A DNA stretch of 64,000 nt from Imbricaverruca yamaguchii. Lineage: Eukaryota; Arthropoda; Thecostraca; Neoverrucidae. The stretch spans positions 986,501-1,050,500 of the forward strand of contig JAOTOL010001570.1 in NCBI GenBank assembly GCA_034440575.1, written 5' to 3'. A program made the translations under genes and the position numbers. The notes beneath the pieces were generated by a model. That model worked only from the letters and a program-made list of their open reading frames with translations. It was not told where the DNA came from and did not search any database. Shown piece after piece: positions 11,392 to 21,642 of the stretch; the stretch's first letter is position 1; every line of letters begins with the position of its first letter.

Positions 11392-12975
11392 TTCTGTTCC
11401 ATATTTGGGACTGATATCCCTATCCCTTCTAATTTTAATCCATATTCGGGGCTGAGGCACTCCTACGGTTTTCACCTGTCGTTTATGTACCTCTGGGGCA
11501 GGTCTTTTGGATGCTATAACTTTTTTTACATGTTTATCCACATATTGTGTGGAAGTTCCATATTTTGATCAGGTGTGCATTTAGGTCAGGCAGGTAAGAG
11601 GCACCTCAAATAGATGCTGTACCACCTTAGATGTGTGCGCTTAGGCACCCTGGTCAGGTTTCAGCTGTGGCGCACTTTACGACGGTATTTAGGCTGTATA
11701 TGTGTGAAGGATATTTTGCTAAATGTCTACAGTTGTTCATTCATTGCAAGTAGCACATACTGAACACCCGGCATACTCTTTTTTAACATAGCAATATGTT
11801 CCAAAATCGGACAAACACGATTCATTGAAACTGACAGGAATTGATCAAGTATTCGACTTTTGACAATAAAACAATCGATAAGCAACTCCCTCTTGATTCA
11901 TCTGAATGTGTTCGCGTTTTTACTGATATGCTGATCTGATATTGATGTTGCCTCTAGTTCCGACGATTTTTACATTGATCAAAGAGCCTACGCAGGCGCA
12001 TACCTTGTATAAATGAGTGACAGGGGCCAACAGGCAACTATGAGCCACCCACGCCCACCTGTGAATAGCTGCACCGACTCGGAGGCACTAAGCACCGCCT
12101 GCATTGTGCGGTGATGACGTCAGTCGGTCAACATTATCGCGAGTGCGGACGTTCCCTGGAGAAACGAGGCGGCCAACCGACAAATGCAGTTCATCAGTGG
12201 TTTTCGCCGATGTCCGAGGAGCGCACGTGGTCGGGCAACTCCCACGGAAGGTGCGAATCGTGACGAGTGGTGTGCGGCCAACGGCTGGTCGAGCTCGCTG
12301 CAGCTGAGCGCAAGCATCGCCTCCGACGGTCGCCCACCACCGGCGGACTTCCGTGGGTCAGCAACAGCCACAGCAAACGGACGCAGCAGCAAACACCGCT
12401 TATGGCTAATTTCGTGCCGTGTGGTATACATTTATGCAGCCGTGCACGCATCTGTGACTTGTTCTTCAGTATCTTACACCGGCTGACCTACAAAGTGCAC
12501 CAAAGATCGTGAAGTTAGCCAGAGCCACCGCAGACGTCTCCAGTAGATGGTCTGGGCCATCTACTGGAGGAGCTTGCCGTGGCTGTCGCTAACTCCATGT
12601 CTTTTCAGAGACTTCAGATCCACCAATTGGAGTGAAGGAAAACAAACAGATTCATGCATAACATCAACGTAGCCAATATCGCTGCTTGCTGCTGCAGGCG
12701 TCTGCTGGAGTCGGCAGTGCTGGAGTCGGTTGCTGTAGATGTTGCTACCGCCAGTGATGGGACTTGTCTGTTTTGTATAAGACTGGGGTATGTGCTACAC
12801 CCTGCATGTGCTGCCTGACGCCGCCCCTGAGTGTGACCGGTCGGGCCTGCCCTCGGGCGGGACTCGGCGGCCCGGTCGGGGTAGACAGCGTCCCGAATAC
12901 ACAGTCCGGATCGAGCCCCGAGTGTGTCGTCACATGGTGATGACGGTCCGGGTGCAGCGCGCTGCTGAGTGACCA
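11392..12975. other. Non-coding; 13-bp hairpin at 12538-12569
   Basis: No gene recognised. A perfect inverted repeat, CTCCAGTAGATGG and its complement with a 6-base loop, lies at about 12538-12569. The stretch 12790-12970 is GC-rich and borders the Gypsy remnants. Confidence 0.5.
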
Positions 12976-13009
12976 GTGGAGCGCAGTGTGTGTCAAGAGA
13001 CAATGGCGG

Positions 13010-13600
13010 CCGTGGTCAAGGGCCCTGAACTTAACACAGCAGCGGAACCGACATTTGGGCCGTACAGTCGGCTATTAGAGCAGCATTTACTGGGTCACTC
13101 GATTGCGGACGACAGGAAGCGCCAGGGCGAGCCTTCCAGAGGGTCGTCCGACACGTACCAGAGGAAGAGGAGTGCCGGGAAGTGACTGCGACGGGTACGT
13201 CTGGAGGACCTCTGCAGGAACTGGCGGATGCCTGAGAGGGACAGCACAAATGGTGAGTACGATTACTTCTTGTTCCGAGCCCAGTCGGATAGTGGTAATA
13301 AGATTCCCCTGGTGGCGAATGCGCTGTTGAATGCTGTCAGAGTACCAAAGGAGCTTGGCACCGGTGCCACTTTGTCGGCGGTCTCTGAGCAGAAGCTGTG
13401 TCACATCTGGCCAGGGGAAGATATACCGATGTGAGTAGCGTATAGCGCACAGTGGGGAGATGTCAGCTGCGTGTGGTCAGGTCGCTGGCCCGTGGTAGAT
13501 GAGCATCAGGGGTGTGCTCAGCTGCCGTTGGTCGTTGTGAAATGGAAAGGTCGCAACTGACTGAGGTGGGCAGAGTCGAACTGGCCATCCATGTGTGACA
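13010..13600 (+). pseudogene. Gypsy gag and protease fragments
   Basis: The gag part is a short stretch around 13050-13130 that includes the motif LLEQHLLGHSIADD, as in the capsid-like region of many Ty3/Gypsy Gag proteins. The protease part around 13340-13435 has the retropepsin-like motif ELGTGATLSAVSE, in which the usual D-T-G triad reads G-T-G, so the catalytic aspartate is lost. Downstream, a VGRVELAIHV segment (about 13570-13595) fits the protease C-terminal strand. Frames change between pieces. Confidence 0.6.
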
Positions 13601-13649
13601 TATTGGGGCTGATCCAAAGGTAATACTAATCTTGCACGAATATTCTGAG

Positions 13650-14170
13650 GTATTCGGTGAGGTCACAAGGTCAGTGCGAAGGGCCTGAAGACCACGGAGG
13701 ACAAGGTGGTAGCCATTGTGAGTGCCCAGAGCCGCAGAACATTTCTGAGCTGAGGTGCTGGCTCGCACTCATTGATTATTACGGCAGGTTTGTGAGCGGT
13801 TTGGCCCCGGCCCGTTCGACTCGGTATGCGCTGTTACGTCGGGGTCGACCATGGCGCTGGCCGTGGGCCAGCAGTAGGGCGTACATGGATACGAAGGGTC
13901 CCCTCAATAATTCCCCGAGGCTGACCCATTTTGACCCATAGTTGCCTGTGATGCCAGTCCAGTCTGGGTCGGGTGTGTTCTCAGTCAGCAGACCAGGGAG
14001 TGTGAGCGGCTCGTGGCATTCTATTCTCGCTCACTGAATGAGAAGAGCGTGTGTATAGTCAGTAGGGATATAGAGGGTCTCTCCGTGATAGCTGGTGTGA
14101 AGCGGTTCCACCATTATCTCACTGGTCGGACGTTCATGTACGCACTGATCATAAGCGGCAGTTGGGTCAC
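13650..14170 (+). pseudogene. Gypsy RT connection and RNase H fragment
   Basis: Readable segments include ISELRCWLALIDYYGRF (the tether after the RT thumb), a following LLRRGRPW stretch, an ACDASP-type segment with VGVGCVLSQQ, and AFYSRSLNEKS, all hallmarks of Ty3/Gypsy RT-RNase H. Stop codons and frame changes are present (for example just after the HFDP segment near 13940). The copy breaks off at about 14170 in the segment that normally reads TDHK, where the satellite begins. Confidence 0.75.
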
Positions 14171-14179
14171 ATCGGAGAA

Positions 14180-15480
14180 CAAACCTGCCCAAATCTGGTA
14201 TCAAGCAATAGCCTGTGGTGAACCATCCTGCAACATTTCAAATCGGTACATGTCAAAGGTTCTAAAACTTATAAAACTTCAAAAATTATAGGTCAAAGGT
14301 TAGCTTGATTTATTAGATGGCGAAATTGAAGTGATATCGGCCGAACGCGAGATTCGGTTGCATTCGCCTCATTTTCCGTCAAATGAGCGTCATTCGATGT
14401 AGCTTGCTATGCAGTATCAGAAAGCTAAGCAATCAATTTTTTCAAGAACAAAGGCCAAGGTGATCCTTCAATCGCCTATTTTTCGTTTTTTCTTTCTTCT
14501 CAAACCTATCCAAATCTGGTATCAAGCAATAATCAGTGATGAACACTCCACTAACTTTCCAAACCGGGACAGGTCAAGGTCAAAGGTTTGACTGAGTTCT
14601 TCGATGTCCTCGGGTTTCGTCGTTATTGCTTCAATTTGCGGAAAATGGATGTCATTCGTGTTGTGTCATTTGCGTTGTCTTGTAAAGTATCAGAAAGTTG
14701 AAAATTAGAAATAATATTGACGAATCAAAATTCAAGCTAATTTCTTTGGTCGCCTCACCCTTTTTGTGGTTTTCGCCCAAGCCTACCCGGATCCACTATC
14801 AAGCGACAGGCCATGGTGAACCCTCGAATAACATTTTTAAACCGGGATATGTCAAGGTCAAACCTGAAGGTCAAAGGCTAGTTTTAATTTTTCGAAGTCC
14901 TCGCGATTCGTCGCTACGGGTTCAATTTGCACCAAGCGGGTGCCACTCGACGTGGCTTGTGTCGTATTATAATGCTACCACGTATAACTAGTTTCTAAAG
15001 TCAAAGGTCAAACCAATTTCTTTGGTCACCTATTTTTTCTTCGCCCTAACCTACCAACATCTAGTACCAAGCAATAGCCCGTGGTGCACCTCAAGTAACA
15101 TTTCAGACCGGGACATGTCAATGTCAAACCACAACACCGAAGGTTAGCTTAAATTGTTCGAAGTCCTCCGTTTTGTCGTCATGTCTTCAATTTTCATCAA
15201 GTGGAGTTATTCGACGTACCGTGTCGTACTCTATCAAACTGCTCAGAAATTACATTAATTTTCAAAGTCGAACTCACTTCTTCGGTCGCTTCACGTTTCT
15301 TCGTTTTCTCTCAAAGCTACCCATGTTTGGCATCAATAGATAGCCCGTGGGGAACTCTGGAGTACCATTTCAACCCGGGACATGTCAGATCAAGCCTCAA
15401 GGTCAAAGATTAGTTTAATTATCAGAGTCCTCGCGTTTCGTAGGTATGGCTTCAATTTGCACTATGTTGGTGTCATTCGA
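14180..15480. repeat. Degenerate ~270-bp satellite, five units
   Basis: The landmark CAAATCTGGTATCAAGCAAT-type sequence followed by GTGGTGAACC recurs at about 14187, 14508, 14784, 15052 and 15320, a spacing of 321, 276, 268 and 268. Each unit also carries AAACCGGGACATGTCA, AGGTCAAAGG and a TTCAATTTGCACC-like block. The array lies inside the Gypsy element, between its RNase H and integrase remnants. The small open frames within are too short and too diverged to be genes. Confidence 0.85.
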
Positions 15481-15751
15481 CGTGGCTTGCCGTACTGCTT
15501 CAGAATGTTGAGATATCGAAATAATTTCGAAGGTGTCGAAGGTCCGGCGTGATTACAATGATTGAGTGCGATAGGAATATGAGGGTCAGATCTATTTTTG
15601 TTTGCAGCCTTTGTACTAGCAAGCACTCTGAACCTATATGACTAGGGGTTCCCCCAAAAATCCGTCATAACCTGTTCGGGCGGTGCTCTCATCGCCGGTT
15701 TTTAATTTACGCTGCCACATTGCTGTTCCGGACATATACAATGTTGTAATC

Positions 15752-16560
15752 AGGGGTGGATCCAGTAATTGTCATGTGGGCACATGTCCGGAGGGGTGCC
15801 ATTTCTTTGGAGCGGCACCACTGTGAAGGCACCACTGTGAGGCTTCCCTAGAGAACGTCCGACCAGCGAGCTAATGGCCTCTGGCTGCAAAATTCGAGGG
15901 GGCGGGTTGCACTTGACCCTTTCCCAATGGGCGCCTTTCCTTCCAAGGGGATGTCCTTTTGTTTCATAGAGGCGCCTCAGGCTGAAAAATGCTAGCGGGT
16001 ACACTGGAATCTTTTCAGACGGACGCATTTCCCCGGCCTGGAGGACGCCACATTCCACGTGGGTGGTGCATACCTTCAGTTCCAGACCCTTTTCCCTTCC
16101 TGGCTATCATTGCATCGAAATGTATCCCTGTAAAACAGGAAAGCAATGGAAAAGAAATTTCATATTCATATTTGCTACCATAAAACCATTGCCCAATATG
16201 TTTGTCCTGCTACAAGAGGGCACCGTTTGACATACTTACAGCATTGCTACATGGTGATCGTGAAACCGGTCCAGCACGTACGAAATAAAACTAGACGTTC
16301 ATAGGTAGCGTTATGTAGTGAAACTTGCCAATTTTTGTGAAACATTTATTCCCCGAGATGTCATTTTTAACAATGGTAAGTCTGAAAAATCGAAATACGT
16401 CATTGAATTGAAGTGTCTAAAAATGGCATTGATAAAGAAGTGGCTGAAATCGAATGATTTTTATGGGGAGGGGTGGGAAGGCCGGTCTAGGTCCTCTATC
16501 CTGTTCAAACTTACCGCGTCTCGGGTTTGTACCCCCCTCCCCAATTTCGAATCCATGGCT
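15752..16560. mobile_element. Candidate hAT-like non-autonomous element
   Basis: The left end, CAGGGGTGGATCCAG, resembles the common hAT terminal motif (CAGGGG followed by GGATCC). Gypsy sequence resumes just after 16560, where GAATCC-ATGG may be a decayed right terminus. No clean 8-bp target duplication was confirmed, so the call rests on the left end and on the position between two Gypsy fragments. Confidence 0.3.
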
Positions 16561-16569
16561 ACATCCATC

Positions 16570-17290
16570 GTTATCTCCGGAGTTTCGCCCATGTATGACC
16601 CGCCAGTATGAGCCGAATGTTCAGGATGGGTGTCGGGTGTGGGGTTGCTGGTGACTATTCCGCTTCTCGGAAGACTGCGTATACTCACACTACTACGTGA
16701 CGGCCACTGCGGTGAATCCCGAACAAAGTCATTCGCGCTTGTGCATGCATGGTGGTCGAATGACGAAGAGATCACGGCTACGTCTCAGAAATGTGACGTG
16801 TGTCAGGTGCAAAATGAGTTCGCCAGAAACATCCATGAAAATAGCCGATGAAAAGCTTCCATGGGGCGCATGTACAATATTCGGCTCCTGTGGACAGTCG
16901 GATGTTTTTCGTCATCACCAACGCTTGTTCCAAGTGGACGGACATACATCGTTCAAGGACTGGCACGCCGCAGGCCGTAGATAAACATTTCCGCACTTCG
17001 TTTGCATGCTGGAAACCGCCGAATGTAGCATAGTCTGATAATGCACTGCGTATCAGGTCGGATAATTTCAGGCTCCCTTTCGCAGTAATGGCGTGGTTTA
17101 TTTGACAGCCCCTGTTCTGTCATCGAAGTCAAACGGTCTAGCTGAGCGCAGCGCTCAGTCCTTCAAAATGTCCCTGGAAAAGCAGACAGGAGGCACGGTG
17201 CAAGCAAAAAGTTTACAGTTTCTTGTTTTGGTGTCGAACCACTTCGCACAGCTCGACACGTGTCTCGCCGGTAGAACATAGCACGGTACG
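16570..17290 (+). pseudogene. Gypsy integrase fragment
   Basis: Visible parts are an H2C2 zinc-binding module with LLRDGHCGESRTKS, AWW and CDVCQVQ, then a core segment with SRMFFVITNACSKWTD, a SDNA piece that would hold the second catalytic Asp, and KSNGLAERSAQSFK, which holds the third catalytic Glu. The segment RTTSHSSTRVSPVEH near 17235-17280 corresponds to the region after the core that usually reads R-x-T-P-H-x-T-T-G-x-S-P-A-E. Frameshifts separate the pieces, so no functional enzyme is encoded. Confidence 0.8.
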
Positions 17291-17790
17291 CGCCTTATCG
17301 GCGAGCACAGCACGATACGTGTCTGAGCGGCAGAACACAGCACGACACGTGTCTCGCCGGCAGAACACAGCACGACACGTGTCTCGCCGGCAGAGCACAG
17401 CACGACACGTTCCTCACCGGCAGAACACAGCACGACACGTGTCTCGCCGGCAGAGCACAGCACGACACGTGTCTCGCCGGCAGAGCACAGCACGACACGT
17501 GTCTCGCCGGCAGAGCACAGCACGACACGTGTCTCGCCGGCAGAGCACAGCACGACACGTGCCTCACCGGCAGAACACAGCACGACACGTGTCTCGCCGG
17601 CAGAGCACAGCACGACACGTGTCTCGCCGGCAGAGCACAGCACGACACGTGTCTCGCCGGCAGAGCACAGCACGACACGTGTCTCGCCGGCAGAGCACAG
17701 CACGACACGTGTCTCGCCGGCAGAACACAGCACGACACGTTCCTCACCGGCAGAACACAGCACGACACGTGTCTCGCCGGCAGAACTGTT
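17255..17790. repeat. 30-bp minisatellite derived from integrase codons
   Basis: About seventeen units of 30 bases of the type CACGACACGTGTCTCGCCGG followed by CAGAGCACAG. Period and phase are exact: every 60-base line of the listing carries two units. Variant units (TCCTCACC, GCCTCACC) recur within the block. The array begins in the integrase motif that encodes S-T-R-V-S-P-V-E-H at 17250-17284, which is visibly a diverged first unit. Because the period is a multiple of three and lacks stops, long open frames run through both strands; they are artefacts. Confidence 0.95.
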
Positions 17791-17879
17791 TTAGGCAGGT
17801 TGAGAAGGACACCATAGACACCGTAAATCAGACATTATGGAGAGGGTCCGTAGATCACAGCACACACAAAGAGAGCATG

Positions 17880-18080
17880 TGAACAGGGGTGCCAAGCGGT
17901 GGCATCTGTGCGCTGACGATCCGGCGTGTGTCGGCGTTGGACCGTTCACAGGTTGTGAACTGGGGTAAATGTAATCCTGGAACAGTGGCCGGTAAGTGTG
18001 AATTTAAAGTGACCGTGCGTCTGCTGGATGGTAGATTCATCCAGCGACAACTGGATAAGGTGAGCCATAGCAGTGTGGTA
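17880..18080 (+). pseudogene. Gypsy integrase GPY/F-like C-terminal module
   Basis: After the minisatellite the plus strand again reads Gypsy-like. A segment with PGTVAGKCEF and then VRLLDGRFIQRQLDKV matches the usual end of the integrase (PGTV-x-G-x-x-GP-x-S-F, then R-x-x-x-HIDQ). This shows that the minisatellite expanded inside the element and not at its edge. Frameshifts precede the segment. Confidence 0.65.
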
Positions 18081-18231
18081 TCTAGCAACTCGTGTGGCGT
18101 GCCACCTCTGGCGCTCACTCCCAGACTTGTGCCGTTTGCATAGTTTGAATATGCGCTTGCATGATAAAATGCTACGATCAGACGCCAATTGCACTAACAT
18201 TACAAGATGTGAATTCACACCTAATTTTGTG

Positions 18232-19582
18232 TTAACACGCGCCCTGGAGGGGGGGGGGGGGTCGAAATCCGCCCACCCCTCCGGTTTTTCATAGATAACT
18301 CCAGATTTTACCGGCTGATATACGCCATTGTTTGTGTACCTGCCAATAAATGTCCGGCGCGTTGTTTGAAGTAAGAAAAATTAAAATCGACCGAACATTT
18401 TCGAGTTAAGGGTCGCTAAAGTCAAAACAATGTCCCAGCGCCAGATCACAAATATCGTCGCTGATGCGCTTCCGGTATACTAGCAAAAAGGAAGTGTTCT
18501 TGGGAAAACTAGCGACTTGTTTGATGTACATTGTCATGCTACATTGTTCCAGAGTCATGTCAAATCACCGAGGTCAAGTCAGGTCAAGTTCATAACAGGT
18601 TACCACACGCTCTAGAGGGGGTATGGCGAAATCTGCCAATACTTCAGATTTTTCGTACATAACTTCATATTGTGCCGGCCGATATACGCCAAATTTATCG
18701 CGTACCAGCTTAGAAATGACCGGCGCATTGTTTAAAGCAAGAAAAGTGGAAATCGGCCGAGAAGTATTCAAGTTAGGGGCGTTAAAGTAAAAACAATTCA
18801 CAGCGCCAGACCACAAAAATCAGCGCTGATGCGCTTCCCGTATATTGGCAATAGGGAAGTGTTCTTGACAACACTAGCGACTTGTTTGATTCATATTGTT
18901 ATGCTATATAATTTAAAAGTCATGTTAGGTCGCCGAGGTCAAGTCAGGTCAAGTTCATGACAGGCTAATGGAGGCAAACTTGGTCAACTGGAATGTGTCA
19001 TGAATGCAAATGACTGTCATGCGATTGATGTCACTTTACATGTTACTCCCTATACATCCCGAAATCTACTGTTTGTTATTGTGTGCCTAAGCATTTCCAT
19101 CCTTTATTCATGTATTTCACTCCTTTATTTGCGAAGCCGATTGTGCCGAGCCGCCCAACGGAGCAGTCGGGATGGGAGCCCGATTCCCGTAACTGGAGCA
19201 GGTAATGACCTAATAAAGTGCTCCTATATAGGTGACCTGAGGTCAAATGGCGGATCTGACATCTGTATTGCATCATTAGTAATGTCCAAAACATCATTAA
19301 TGCCAATTTTGGAGCATTTTTAAACACAACCACAGTGATCCATAACAATGACAAGCCAAGCCATGCAAAACCAGAAAATATTGCTATTTTGACCTCATTT
19401 GACCTTGAAGATAATGACCTAAGGTCATGCATTTTGCACATAATAGAGTCCACTATCGTGCCCATCCACCCTGTGAATTTCGTTGCTCTAGCCTTCATAG
19501 GAGCTGAGATCTTAGGGGTGGCGGAATCCGCCCCCCTCTCCAGGGCGCGTTATTTTCAGAGGCCCTCCAGGGCGCGTGTTAA
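18232..19582 (+). mobile_element. TTAA-flanked MITE, family A copy 1
   Basis: TTAA at 18232-18235 and 19579-19582 bracket a 1343-bp element. The left end is CACGCGCCCTGGAGGG and the right end its complement, CCCTCCAGGGCGCGTG. Inside, two ~360-bp tandem halves (about 18245-18600 and 18601-18965) share a CGGC-GATATACGCC block, CCGGCGC, GATGCGCTTCC, GAAGTGTTCTTG, CTAGCGACTTGTTTGAT and AGGTCAAGTCAGGTCAAG. No transposase is encoded. TTAA duplication points to the piggyBac or Kolobok superfamilies. The right TTAA is shared with the adjoining family B element. Confidence 0.85.
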
Positions 19583-19940
19583 CCCGTCCCGTCTCGGGGG
19601 ATCTTCAACCGCACCCGTCAGGTTTTTCGCGGATAACGGACGAACGGCGTGCGACAGCGCACCCAAATTTGGCATACCTTTTTCCACATCAATTTGACGT
19701 GCTGATTAAAATTTTTTAGGTCAGGACATTTAGGATCAACGAGTTAGTCAAGGTCAAGTGAGGTCACCTCCCGAAAAGTTCAACCAGTCGTCACGCTTTA
19801 ATGGAAGCAGATATTTTAATGAAACTTTCAGCGTTTGCTTATCTTTACGGATGCAACAAAACGTACGAGTTGAAGTTTTCATTTTTTTTCGTTTTTGACT
19901 ACATATCAATTTTGCGTATTTGCCATATTGCAGTTCAAAT

Positions 19941-20222
19941 AAAGACATAAAGACATAAAGACATAAAATATTAGTGCAACTATGAGCCACAAGGGCCCTT
20001 CTTGGTTGCACTCTGTACACTGAACCAGTTGCCCACCAAATATGTCAATCAGCCCTCCCTGTAATATTGAAAAGCAAGCCCTCTATTCTTCTAATGATTG
20101 TCTATGCTGTTTTTAAAGATGTTCAATTTGCTGCTACTGACAATGTTTTCTGGCAGCTGATTCCAGTGTTCTACTACCCTGTTGGTGAAGAAAGTTTGCC
20201 TTAGCCTTGTTCTGCTGTGGTT
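19941..20222 (-). mobile_element. 5'-truncated CR1/L2-type LINE tail
   Basis: On the minus strand the end of an RT reading frame is clear: RLRQTFFTNRVVEHWN, LPENIV, then a Phe-Lys-Asn helix and a stop near 20075. A ~130-bp 3' UTR follows, ending in three tandem ACATAAAG-type octamers, as expected of CR1/L2 3' ends. The insertion point is exact, because the uninterrupted family B copy joins the two flanks (TTCAAAT and ACAGGATTCTGG) directly. Confidence 0.8.
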
Positions 20223-20314
20223 ACAGGATTCTGGCTAAAGTAAGCATTTTTTATTGGGGAAAGTTGACTTCCAACAACGTTTCTCGGTCTGCTCTACCCA
20301 TTGGAAAAGGAAAA

Positions 20315-21642
20315 TTAACACGCGCCCTGGAGGGCCTCTGAAAATAACGCGCACTGGAGGGGAGAGGGCGGACTCCGCCCCCTAAGATCTGAGCTCCTAT
20401 GAAGGCTAGAGCAACGAAATTCACAGGGTGGATGGGCACGATAGTGATCTCTATTGTGTGCAAAGTTCATGACCTTAGGTCAATATCTTGAAGATCAATT
20501 GAGGTCAAAATAGCAAAATTATCTGGTTTTGCGTGGCTTGGCTTGTCATTGTTATGGATCGCTGTGCTTGTGTTTAAATGCTCCAAAATTGGCATTAATG
20601 ATGTTTTGGACATTACTAATGATGCAATACAGATGTCAGATCCGCCATTTGACCTCAGGTCACCTATATATGAGCACTTTATTTGGTCATTACCTGCTCC
20701 AGTTACCGGAACCGGGCTCCCATCCCGACTGCTCCGTTGGGCGACTCGGCACAATCGGCTTTGCAAAGAAAGGAGTGAAATACATGAATAAAGTATGGAA
20801 ACGCTTAGGCACACAATGACAAACAGTAGATTTCGGGATGTATAGGGAGTAACATGCAAAGTGACATCAATCGCATGAGAGTCATTTGCATTTATGACAC
20901 GTTCCAGTTGACCAAGTTTGGTTCCATTAGTCTATCATGAACTTGACCTGACTTGACCTCGGCGACCTAACATGACTTTTAAACTATATAGCATAACAAT
21001 ATGCATCAAACAAGTCGCTAGTGCTGTCAAGAACACTTCTCTATTGTCAATATACGGGAAGTGCATCAGAGCCGATTTTTGTGGTCTGGCGCTGCGAATT
21101 GTTTATACTTTAACGGCCCCTAACTTGAAAACTTCTCGGCCGATTTCCATTTTTCTTACTTTGAACAATTCGCCGGGCATTTCCAAGCAGGTACGCGAAA
21201 ATTTTGCGTATATTGGCCGGTACAATATGGAGTTATGTACGAAAAATCGGAAGGATTAGCGGATTTCACCATACCTCGTTTAGGACCTGTGTTGACCTGT
21301 TATGACCTTGACCTGACTTGACCTCGGTGACTTGACATGGCTCTGGAACAATTTAGCATGACAATGTACATGAAACAAGTCGCTAGTTTTGGCAAGAACA
21401 CTTCCTTTTTGCTAATATACGGGAAGCGCATCAACGCCGATATTTGTGATATGGTGCTGATAATTTTTTTTACTTTAGCGACCCCTAACTCGAAAAATTT
21501 TCGGTCGATTTTCATTTGTCTTCCTTCAAACAACGCGTCGGTCATTTATTGGCAGGTACACAAACAATGGCGTATATCGGTCGTTAAAATCTGGTGTTAT
21601 CTACGAAAAACGGGGGGGTTCGCCCCCCTCCGTGCGTGTTAA
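20315..21642 (-). mobile_element. TTAA-flanked MITE, family A copy 2 (inverted)
   Basis: TTAA at 20315-20318 and 21639-21642 bracket 1320 bp that match family A copy 1 in the opposite orientation, including the two ~360-bp halves (about 20935-21290 and 21291-21640) and the segment with ATGGGCACGATAGTG. It sits inside family B copy 1. The family B flanks AAGGAAAA and AAAATTTT are continuous around a single TTAA-like site in other copies. Confidence 0.88.

Larger units (their letters stand above)
12976..18080 (+). mobile_element. Decayed Ty3/Gypsy LTR element, internal region
   Basis: Plus-strand remnants appear in canonical order: gag (about 13010-13140), protease (about 13195-13600), the end of RT with RNase H (about 13650-14170), integrase zinc finger and core (about 16600-17290) and a GPY/F-like C-terminal module (about 17930-18075). 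Order, strand and sequence style agree with one Ty3/Gypsy copy. It is inactive: most of RT is deleted, frames shift repeatedly, the protease active-site Asp is changed, a ~1.3-kb satellite plus other sequence interrupts it between 14170 and 16560, and a minisatellite splits the integrase tail. No LTRs, primer-binding site or polypurine tract were identified. Confidence 0.75.

Noticed and set aside
17155..17882. Cys/Ala/Gly-rich and Arg/His-rich frames of 157-219 residues on both strands
   Set aside because: They translate the 30-bp minisatellite within a dead Gypsy integrase.
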